Positions 24,205 to 33,897 of a stretch of DNA of 64,000 nucleotides are shown here, piece by piece. The notes beneath the pieces are model-generated. The model worked only from the letters and a program-made list of their open reading frames with translations. It was not told the DNA's origin and searched no databases. The DNA lies in the NCBI GenBank assembly GCA_030998225.1, contig JAPYXD010000680.1, positions 10,664,001 through 10,728,000 of the forward strand, in the 5' to 3' direction. Both the position numbers and the translations under genes were made by a program. Origin of the DNA: Diplolepis rosae. Its lineage: Eukaryota > Arthropoda > Insecta > Hymenoptera > Diplolepididae. How positions within the stretch are numbered: the first letter of the stretch is position 1; the number at the start of each line of letters is the position of its first letter.

Positions 24205-25562
24205 TCTGCCCGCTTCGCGGGCACATTCTCATTGCGCGCTTCGCTCGCAAGTTTGAGCGCGCCTAGGGCGCGCGATTCGATCGTCGCGCTTCGCGCTCCG
24301 GAATTTTTGAATAATTTAATACTGAAGCTCAAACCAATTTAATGATATTAAAGATGATATAAATTATTCATTTTCTCAAATTCACTAAGTTTCTTTTTCA
24401 GTTTAAGTGAAACAGGAAATTCAATTTACTTAAGGCTCTATCGGCCTTAAGGAACACATTCTCATCATGATACTCGCGCTTCGCGCCCGATTTTCTGTAT
24501 GCATTTTTGTAACTTTTTAATAAATTACATGATTATTGATAAATTTATTTTCTTCCAAATATCTCAAAAAGGAAAAGCAATCGTAGACTTCATTTAAGGA
24601 AACGATTTTGCAGAACAACGCTTATTTCGTATCTCACATATTTTGGTGAAAAAAATCGAATTTTTTCAATATTATAAATCAAAAAATTAAAATATACATC
24701 CTGTCCCGAAATGTTTTAATGAGAATTTGTAAACCTCATTTAGGCAAACAATTTTCCATCTAAATGTTTTTTTTGTATCTCACATATTTTGTCTAAAAAA
24801 TGGAATTTTTGAATTTTAATCGTATTTTTTGGAATTGAAACGAAAAATATATCTTTTATCAGAAACTGTGTGAGACAAAATTTGTAGATCTTTTTGAAAC
24901 GAACAACTTTGTATTCTTACGTTTTTTTTGTATTTCGAATATTATTGTTAAAAAATTGAATTTTGGATTTTCAATAGTTTTTTTTTTAATTAAAAAGAAA
25001 AATATGCATCTTATGATAAAATGTTACAATTCAAATTTGTAGGTCTTTATTTATTTAATAATATTGTATCATAACGTTTTTTCGTATCTCGTATAATTTA
25101 ACTGGAAAATGGAATTTTGATATTGACTTTTTTCGAATTTGAATATGCTGTAACATTTCTAATTTTGATTTAATCAAAAAATGTTATCAGGATAATTTTT
25201 AGAGATTTATGAGCACTATCTAAAACCAGTACTGAAATTTTTGATTTTTTCAAAAAATTATTTTCAAAAACACAAAAGTAGTGCTCAATCCCTCAATTTT
25301 GATTGGATGTGGCTGGTTAACGAACTTGTCCTTACTTTTTCGGCTCCGATAAAGTGTACCAAAGCTCAATTCAATCTGATAATTCTATCGAGAGTTATGC
25401 CGCACACGACCTACAGACAGACAGACAGACAGACTGACAGACACTTTCCTAAAAACCCTTTTTTCTGACTCAGGGGGTCTCAAAACGTAAAGATTTGATG
25501 AAAATTTCGAAAGTCATTTTTCACATAAAACCAATACCTTCTCATCCATGATGAGAATGTAA
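24205..25562 (+). mobile_element. long non-autonomous repeat with GC-rich palindromic head, copy 1
   Basis: Head: CCCGCTTCGCGGGC hairpin and GCGCGCCTAGGGCGCGC palindrome (24210-24300). Interior: four to five decayed units of about 145 bp with TATCTCACATATTTTG-like words. Tail: an ACAG microsatellite (25411-25440), a CTGACTCAGGGGGTCTC block and a terminal hairpin TTCTCATC-CAT-GATGAGAA. Copies lie at 30735, 37715 (reverse) and 45656. A terminal hairpin without long inverted ends suggests a Helitron-type or similar element; class uncertain. Confidence 0.6.
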
Positions 25563-25574
25563 AAAGATTTGGTT

Positions 25575-25940
25575 GGATGAAAGAAAATAATTTTTATGAA
25601 AGGCTTTTTTTTTATTCAAACAAAAGATTTATTTGAATTAAATAACATCTGTTAAATTCGAACCAAATATCTTCGGTCGAAATAAATATTTTTTCAAATA
25701 AAATTAATTTTTCGTCAAAACAATCGAATTAATGCATTGGTATATAATCAAAGATATAATTTGTTTGATTTAAGGCCAGCAATTTATTTACTTTGAAAAA
25801 ATTTTCATTTGGTTCAAAGATACTTTGTTTGAATTAAACGAATTTTATTTTATCCCAATAAATCATTTATTTAAATCAAAGAAAGCCTTTCAACCAAATA
25901 ATTTTCGTTTGTACAATCAGATCTGTTTTCTGAGTGTTCA
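25575..25940. repeat. degenerate repeat of the CTTTGATTCAAAG family
   Basis: Rich in TTTGAATTAAA/TTTGATTTAA words and ending TTTTCTGAGTGTTC, like the tips of the family in the array at 56.5-58.25 kb. Decayed. Confidence 0.4.
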
Positions 25941-26717
25941 GAGTAACATGTTGACTAATTTCAAGAAGAAGTTTCTTAATAATCGATAGTGAACGAATTG
26001 ACGCTAATTCATTAGTAAATTTTACTCTGAATTTGTTAACATTAACTTATTAAGATTTAGTGAGTAGGTGAAGCAAGTAACTAAAGTGAGTACTTGATGG
26101 AACTGGAGGGGCGGAGGAGGGGGTCTTGCGGATGACGTCTTTCTCTGCAAACTCTGACGACAATTAATCATTCGACGAAATTTTCATCAATTCCACTTTT
26201 CGTTTGGTCGTTTCAACATCAATGCATTGGCCAGAAAAAGTTTTCTTTGAAGCTGTTTTTACACTGAAGAAATAAGATTCTAAGGTCAACTTTTTAGTTC
26301 TGACTTAATTATTTGTGGCTAAAGTTACTTTTTTAAAGTTAAATTTATTGGTAAAATATAGTAAGAAACGTTGTCTGGATATTAGTAGAAGCTTGATTAA
26401 TTTTTGTATACACTTGAGAAAACAAACTAATGTTCTGATTATTTTCAATCATGAAAAATAACGAGAGTTTTTGTATTAAAAAATGTCCTTTGTATCTGTA
26501 ACACAAAATTTAGAATTTTATCGTAAGTAATTAATAATTTCAATTTAAATCATGGTCGTAGGACGCACATTCTTAGAAATATTATTAAATTTCATGTAAA
26601 TTTGTATATGAAATTTAATATCTTTGTATATTATTTGTGAAATAATATACTGATATATTAAATTTAATATAGGCAATTATTGAGTTATTGTTGCAGTGAA
26701 TCTATAATGCAAATATC
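25941..26717. other. AT-rich DNA with a balanced block at 26080-26250
   Basis: 26080-26250 includes a purine-rich run GGGGCGGAGGAGGGGGTC and balanced flanks; candidate regulatory DNA. The rest is AT-rich. Confidence 0.25.
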
Positions 26718-26848
26718 TACTCTCTAAATCTGAAACAGTCAAATTTTCACTGAGTGAATCAGTGATTTGCCTTTTCACTGATTCAACAGTGAAAAAAACA
26801 TTTTTCACTGTCAAATCAGTCAATTTTTACTGAAATAATCAGTGAAAT
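26718..26848. mobile_element. MITE, CTCTCTAAATCTGAA family, right end missing
   Basis: Left tip TACTCTCTAAATCTGAA and internal CACTGATTC words are present. The copy stops at GTGAAATAC, shortly before the next element at 26896. Confidence 0.6.
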
Positions 26849-26895
26849 ACAAAAATTTTAACAGTGCATCTTTCTTCGCGATTCCACTAATACCA

Positions 26896-27359
26896 CACTG
26901 TAAAAAATTTTTCGGAAATTTTTCCGAAAATAGTAGGACAGCTTAAAATAGAAGTGGGTCGTAAATTTTTCCAAAGATATTGTCGGAAATATTTCCGACA
27001 TAGAACTGGAAATAGCTCCTACTGTTTGATCGGAGAAGTATCCAGTTTATTAGGAAAAATTGATATATTTAATAATTCAAGTGGAAAAAGATTTTAAAAA
27101 AGTGAACAAATTTCCGTTTTTTTTAAAATAATTTCTGCTTTTCATGGGAAAAATTTCCGAAAAACTTAGGAGATTTGTGAAATTTTCTCACCTTTTTTAT
27201 ATATTTCCTAATAGTTCGAAAATAGGTCCGAAAATTCGGTCAATTTTCCTCAAATCTATGAAATATTTCCAGTTCCTGTAGGAAAATCTATGCTTCCTAA
27301 GGGTTTAGGAAAATTTTCCTAATACATAGTGGGAAAATTTACCGATATTTTTTACAGTG
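26896..27359. mobile_element. MITE with CACTGTAAAAAAT tips, TTTCCGAAA-rich
   Basis: Tips CACTGTAAAAAATTTTTCGG and CCGATATTTTTTACAGTG, with dense TTTCCGAAA / GGAAAATTT words between. Same tip as the element at 7235. 464 bp, non-coding. Confidence 0.7.
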
Positions 27360-27395
27360 CAGAAACTCATTTTTCATGAAAATGTCGCTTACATA

Positions 27396-28256
27396 CACTG
27401 CCGGTCAAAATTGTGGGACCACCTGTTTTTCGATGATTGCTTAAATTATCTTAATTTTAATTCTGTGTGTGATGAAATTTATTCTCTCAATGAATTGAAT
27501 GTCAGCAAAATTCTCTATAAAATGAGTACAGGATGAAGTTGTTTCGTTAAATTTTTAAGAAGGTATGGCAAAAAAAGTCAAATTTTCAATGTTTTCTTAA
27601 ATTTTAAATAACTTTCGAAATAATCAAGATTTTTTAATGTTCTTGAACTCATTTTAAAGCTAAATTTCTACAAAATCGCAGTAAATTATCATCATGAATG
27701 TATAATTATTTTCTTCCATAGTGCACGAGGTTGAAGTTCGAATAAAAAACTTGGTAAAATTCCAATATAGCTTTCGCTGAGAAAAACATTTTTGTAAGAT
27801 ATATAAAACATATAATCATGAATTTTCTATAGAATCCCCTTAAAATATATATTTATATGATTTTTATTATGATTTTCCTACAGATGAAATGTTTTCGAAT
27901 TTTCCCCTCTTTTTGTTACAATTTTAACTCTTTCCGTAAGAAAAAAATGATACATTATGATAACAATTTACTGCTATTTTAAAAAATCCTACTTTTAAAA
28001 TAAGCCCAAGAACATTAAAAAATCCTTGATTATTTCAAAAGTTATTTAAAATTTAAGAAAACATTGAAATTTTGACTTTTTTTATAATATCTTCTTCAAA
28101 ATTTAACGAAACGACTTCATTCTGGACTCATTTTATAGAGAATTTTGCTGATATTAAATTCATTAAGAAAACAAATTTTATCACTCACAGAATTAAAATT
28201 AATTAATTTAAGCAATCATCGAAAAACAGGTGGTCCCACAATTTTGACCGGTAGTG
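27396..28256. mobile_element. palindromic Tc1/mariner-type MITE, 861 bp
   Basis: Starts CACTGCCGGTCAAAATTGTG and ends with CACAATTTTGACCGGTAGTG. TA stands on each side (27394-27395, 28257-28258). The halves remain complementary for about 350 bp (CTTAAATTTTAAATAACTTT and partner). The tip CACTGCCGGTCAAAA is close to Tc1-like termini. No transposase. Confidence 0.75.
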
Positions 28257-28258
28257 TA

Positions 28259-29974
28259 TGCTTTTCTGTTGTGTACGATAGTATACTAGTGAAATACTAC
28301 TAAGTCATTAATATATTTTTTTCCTCGTATTTGGCAAAATTGTTAGCCAAGTAAGACATATCTATTTAGCATTGTCAATGGCCAAGAACGCTTTAAAATA
28401 ATTATCGTTAACGGAGAACGAGATAATAGGCCAAATCGCGCACAAACTATAAATAGTAAAGAAGCCCTAGAAGGAAAAAAAGTGATTAATGATCTTAAGT
28501 GGTGTCCGAGCTGGGACTGCTTGGCGCTCACACGTTTCACATGCGTGCAGATCACAGAACGAAGCTTACGTTTATACATGTATAGATATATATGTGTATG
28601 TATAAAATGTTACCTAGACTCACAGAATCGCCGATAATAAATAATGATTCGAGGAGGGAGAATTGGGGAATGGAATATATAGGGAGTCATATAAGGGGCA
28701 CATCAAAACCGTAAATGATTCCCGCAACTGACTTAATTCCATCGGTCAGATAATCATTGCACTGAACCATACCAACATGCGAAAATCATATTTTTCATAG
28801 AAACACATCAACGCCTTTTGTAATTTGATACAGAGTTTATCTTTACGCAGATATAAATGTTCTTTGAATCGAGCCATTTATCAACTCATTCCTTTCTTGT
28901 GTCTTGAAAACAATGCATTATTTATTCTTTTATTTATTAAGGGGCCTGCTATAAATTATGTAAGGTGGATTAATTGAAGTTTGAACGCCTTTAAATCTTT
29001 GCTATACAGCAATTAGAAAAAAAATGCTTAAAATTGAGGACACATTCACAAAATTGAGAATATATGCTAAAAGTTTAAGGATTTTTTACGAATTGTTTCT
29101 TCATTTAAGCATAAATGCTCAATTTTGGACATTTTTTCACAAGTGGAAGGATAGTGGGATTGCTGAATAGCTGAAATATTTTATTCAGGTGAAACAGTTG
29201 TGAATTTTATCCAAATTTCATCATTAATAAGTATTAAATAAACCATTCCCATTTTTGTGAGCAATAAAAAAAATTGTTAAAACTAATCATGAAAATGTAA
29301 TCCTCTTTATATTTGATATGAATTTGTTTTTATTTTAACCCTTGATCGAAAATTATTATAAAAAAACAAAAAATATCTACTGTTGCAAAAAACTTTTGTG
29401 TTCCTGGAGGAACAACTTTCCCGCTGAAATTTTCTCGTAACTTAAACTTCCCTAGATACTTTTCTTTAGCAAAGTTCGAAAAAATGAACTATGGTGCTCA
29501 TCAATTTTTGATTGGAAAAAAGTGTCAGAAAAAATGCAACCATGCAGAAAAGTTTAACTTGAAAATAAAATAATTTGGAAAAAAAATTATTTTTTAGATG
29601 AACCGAGGCAAATTTTTCAGTCTAATATTCATTGCTCTCTAAAAAGTCAATAGAAAGTTTATTGATGCTTTCTTTTTTTACTTCAGGTCCCAAATTATTA
29701 TTCCAATTAGAAAAATAATTAATGATTTAATTATTTGTAATCAGTTGCATGCAGACAACTTTGACCCATTTACCGAGGCAAATTATTCGCAGTAATTTAC
29801 ATAAATATAAACATCTTAGGATTGAAAAATTTAATAATATGTTTTTCATTGCTATTTTACGCATTATAAAAGTAACGATTATTCATATGTAACAAGAAAG
29901 AAAAAGTTTTTTCGTTAAAAATAGTTATATCTGTAGAATACTCTTTTATTCGTTGAGTTTCTGGTATACATATA
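28259..29974. other. intergenic, with a balanced block at 28340-28760
   Basis: 28340-28760 is of higher complexity and unique here; candidate regulatory DNA. At 28935 a lone TTAAGGGGCCTGC tip resembles one end of a TTAA element whose partner I did not find. The remainder is AT-rich. Confidence 0.3.
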
Positions 29975-30193
29975 CACGGTGAATAATATAGAACTGACAA
30001 ACTTTCTTTTGCCGTCTCAAAAAAATTTTAGTTCTCCTTACAAAAAGTTTTGTCAAGCAAAAAGCAATAACAAACTCTTTTGTTGGTTCAACAAAAACTG
30101 AAAAACTGAAAAAATCTTGGGAAAGCAAAAAAGTTTTGTCAGTTCTATATCAACAATCTGGTTGGTTAATACAACAATTTTTTTTTCTCCGTG
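29975..30193. mobile_element. small palindromic MITE with CACGG tips
   Basis: CACGGTGAATAA and TTTTTTTTTCTCCGTG at the ends. GAACTGACAAACTTTCTTTT at the left pairs with AAAAAGTTTTGTCAGTTC at the right. An identical CTCCGTGCAG end occurs next to the element at 55139. Confidence 0.55.
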
Positions 30194-30357
30194 CAGATTA
30201 CAAATGCCGGTATCTGCCGTGCCATTTGGAAATATCCGCTTTATTTTTCATATAAAACAAATTATTTATTAATTCACTCGAAAAAAAGATTTGATTGAAT
30301 CAAAGAAAGTATCTTTGAACCAAATAAAAATTTGTTCAAATCAAATAAATTTTTGCC
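30194..30357. repeat. degenerate CTTTGATTCAAAG-type repeat
   Basis: TTTGATTGAATCAAAGAAAG and TTTGAACCAAAT words; a decayed fragment abutting a TTAA element. Confidence 0.4.
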
Positions 30358-30596
30358 TTAAGGGGATCCGACGCCTTTAATTGGTATATTTTTTATTTTT
30401 TTGACATTTTCCAAAAATTTTATTTTTTTATTCTCTATAATTTTCTGAGTATGTGTGTAAATTTTACACAAAATAATTTGTTTATTTATTTACTAATATT
30501 TCTTAATTATATGGAAAATAGTATATAACAGGTATTCCTATATAAATACAATATATATATTGACTTTATGTATATACATATATGATTTAGTATTAA
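30358..30596 (-). mobile_element. partial TTAA MITE, reverse orientation
   Basis: TTAAGGGGATCCGACGCC at the left is the right tip of 616-1488 in reverse. The match continues through the ATTTACTAATATTTCTTAAT and GTATATACATATATGATT segments, then stops where a different TTAAGGGGGTATTCTGG tip begins at 30593. Confidence 0.65.
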
Positions 30597-30734
30597 GGGG
30601 GTATTCTGGTTTAGAGGCACAAATTTTTGACGTTTTTTGAAATTAGATAAAAATAAAAAAAAAGTATTTTACGATCCATTTTTTTACCAGTTATTTATTG
30701 ATATTTTAATAATACACAGAAAATGTTCAAAAAA

Positions 30735-32626
30735 ATATGCCCGCCTTGCGGACACATTCTCTTCGAACGCAGCTCGCAAGTTTAAGCGCGCCTAGGGCGC
30801 GCGATTCAGTCGTCGCGCTTCGCGCTCCGTTTCTTTTGGACCTCGCGCTTAGCGCTCGGTCTTATGCTCTTAGCATACATTTATTGTTTATTTCTTAGTT
30901 TATTAGTTAGTTTATTTCTTATAATTTCATACTGACGGTCAAATTAATTTTATAATATTACAAATGATGTGAATTACACATTTTCTCAAAGTCACTAAAT
31001 TTGTTTTTGAGTTTAAGTGAAACAGGAAATTGAATTCACTTAAGGAACACATTCTCATCATGACACTCGCGCTTTGCGCCCGTTTTTCTGTATACATTTC
31101 AGTAACTTTTTAATAAACATATCATATTTTTAGGCTAAAATATGAAATTTTTTCAATAGTTTAAAAGTGACATGTTTGACAACATGTCTGCTATTATATT
31201 GACCCAAAATTCATAGAATTTTTTTTCCTTTCTCATTATTTTGGCATAGGGTCAGATTCTTTTTATTTTCTTCGATTGAAATTTTCACTATTCGATATAA
31301 AAAAACTCAAAAAGAAAGCAAGGCAAACGTTTCGGCCACATATGGGGGCCCTCTTCAGTGCCATAAATTCAAAGATTAATTCAAAAATTTTTGTAAAATG
31401 TAGATAATTAAAATAAGAATTATCATAAAATTGAAAAACTTATCTCATAGCTTGCAATTCAAAATGAAGTAGTCCAGTATGCAGCATCACGAATTGAAAA
31501 AATGTTTAGAGTTCACTGTGAATAAAAAACCGGATAACCAATAAACCGGAAAACATAAAAAAAATTTTGCACACGAACCGACCACAATTTGTAAAAAAAA
31601 TTTTTTTTTTTTTTTTTATTAAAGAACGATGCCGAATTGGTAATCGAGGGCAGAACGCGAACAAGGTTTACATTTTTAAAAACTTTGCTTGAAGACTTTG
31701 TTACCGCCGGAGTCTCTTATAGAATGATCTGAACTGTTTTCAAGACCGACTCGAGACATATGGCTTTGTAATCAAAACATAAAATATACATTCTGTCGAG
31801 AAGCGTTTTGATGAGAATTTGTAGACCTCATTTATAGGCAAATAATTTTCCATCTAAACGTTTTTTTTTTGTATCTCACATATTTTGTCTAAGAAATGGA
31901 ATTTTTGGAATTGAAACGAAAAATATATGTTTTATCAGAAACTGTGTGAAACAAAAATTTTAGATCTTTTTAAAACGAAGAACTTTGCATCTTCACGATT
32001 ATTCGTATTTCACATATTATTGTTAATAAAATTTAATTTTGGATTTTCAATAGTATTTTTTCAAATTAAAAAGAAAAATATACATCTTATGAAAAAATGT
32101 TGGAATTCAAATTTGTAGATCTTAATGTAGAAAATAATTTTATATCATAACTTTTTTTCATATCTCGTATAATTTAACTGGAAAATAGAATTTTGATATT
32201 GACTTTTTCAAGTTTTAACATGCTGTAACATTTTTAATTTTGGTTTAATCAAAGAATGTTATGGAAATAATCTGTAGAGATTTATGAGCACTATCAAAAA
32301 CCAGTATTACAATTTTCGATTTTCTCAAAAAGTTTCTTTCAAAAACACAAAATATGGTCTAGTTTCCTCAATTTTGGTTGGATATGGCTGATTAACGAAC
32401 TTGTCCTTACTTTTTCGGTTCCGATAAAGTGTGACCAAGCTCAATTCAATCTGATAATTCTATCGAGAGTTATGCCGCACACAACCTTCTACAGACAGAC
32501 AGACACTTTCGTAAACACAACTTTTTCTGACTCAGGGGGTCTCATAATGTAAAGATTTGATAACAATTTCGAAAGTCATTTTTCATATAAAACCAATACC
32601 TTCTCGTCCATGATGAAAATGTAATA
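30735..32626 (+). mobile_element. long GC-headed repeat, copy 2, with a nested insertion
   Basis: Head with GCGCGCCTAGGGCGCGC at 30784. The left part continues to ACATTTCAGTAACTTTTTAA at about 31094. The interior is interrupted by another repeat (about 31125-31770), after which the family sequence resumes. The tail contains ACAGACAGACAG, CTGACTCAGGGGGTCTC and CTTCTCGTCCATGATG. The uninterrupted CAGTAACTTTTTAA is the empty site for the MITE at 46014. Confidence 0.6.
31125..31770. mobile_element. nested repeat with hammerhead-core-like motif on the minus strand
   Basis: 31170-31260 matches 12100-12240. On the minus strand, 31360-31324 reads CACUGAAGA-G-GGCC, a 9-nt loop, GGCC-GAAACGUUUG. This is the same scaffold as the motif in the foldback family, with a different but still paired stem. 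The later part (31610-31765) is unrelated, more balanced sequence. Confidence 0.45.
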
Positions 32627-33179
32627 AAAAAATTCAAAAAGTTACAGGCTGGTGAAGTGAGGGGTAAAAAAAAGGTGTGTCCTGGTTAACACGATTCCAA
32701 CCCTTCTAGTCATCTGGAACAAAAAAAAATATATATTCTCAATTAGTAAGGATATCATTATAGTCCCTACCACTGAGAAAAAAAAATTTCGCAAAATGGT
32801 GACTATTTGAAAAAAAAAGTCATTTTTTACCCTTTTTTTCACAGTTTTGAATTTTTTAACAATAGTAAAAAACAAAATATGGAAGGTCTAAACACAAAAA
32901 TAGAAATAAAAATATTAAATATTACACTTTGGTGAACATTAAAAATGTAAAGTTCCAAAATATACATTACAAACTATTGCAATAATATTAAATAATCTTT
33001 AACTTGTCCACAAGCTCCAACTTTGCTGAAAAGTTGAGTGAAGTATCTCGAGATATTGTTCTCTGTGTACATTACAAATATTATTTCGCAAAAAAGAAAT
33101 TATACTTTAAGATTATGACACCTTCAAGATAAGAGTTAGTACACGTGTATAACCTTCACTATAATGTAATGTACATAAC
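32627..33179. other. AT-rich DNA, nothing recognised
   Basis: A minus-strand open frame of 77 codons at 32642-32875 is low-complexity (Phe/Lys-rich) and judged chance. Confidence 0.3.
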
Positions 33180-33481
33180 TTAAGGCCATGTATGACCTAT
33201 CCGATCCCTGCCTTACCGACACTTTATAATTAAACTTTTTAATTACGTAAAAAATAGTAAAGAACGTTTATTTTGTCCAAAATTTTTTAAATAATTTAAA
33301 AAAATTCCAAAAGTAAATTTGTTTATAATCATAAATATTTAGGAGCAGATGAACGTTCCTTAATTATTTTTACCAAAGAACTCAAAGTTTCAACCCGATA
33401 GCTCAAATAATGTGGAAATGCGAAGGACGAAAAAAAAAATGTCGGAAAGGAACGGATCGAATAAGTCACACATGGCCTTAA
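33180..33481. mobile_element. TTAA-flanked MITE with GGCCATGT tips, 302 bp
   Basis: TTAAGGCCATGTATGACC then TATCCGATCC at the left; GGATCGAATAAGTCACACA then TGGCCTTAA at the right. Inverted ends of about 28 bp inside TTAA. Ends about 400 bp before the first exon of the serine protease homologue. Confidence 0.7.
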
Positions 33482-33897
33482 GTATTTGTAAAATTTTAAA
33501 ATCTATAATATCTGTATATTTTTTGTAAAATATTTTTAAGACCTTGTGCACAGAAACTGACTAATTTAATTCCAATTTCGAATGTAACCTGAACAGGATT
33601 TGAAATTTGTTTCCATACTCTGGAATATCTTGTGATTTGCCGTATCCTTTAAAATAGCTTTTGAATGAATTTTTAATTAAAGTCTTAGTTATAAGATTGC
33701 CAACACAAGGTCATGAATTTAATTTAAATCTTAAACAAACTTCTTCGAAAATCTCTGTAAATTAGAAGAGAAAATGAGCACGTAGATATTTTTAAATCCG
33801 CCTATGTATGAATTGAGATAAGAATTGTTCTTCAAAAGTGCCATATGAAAATTTAATTTGTATTAATTTAGGCAGCTACGGAACAAGAATAACAAAA

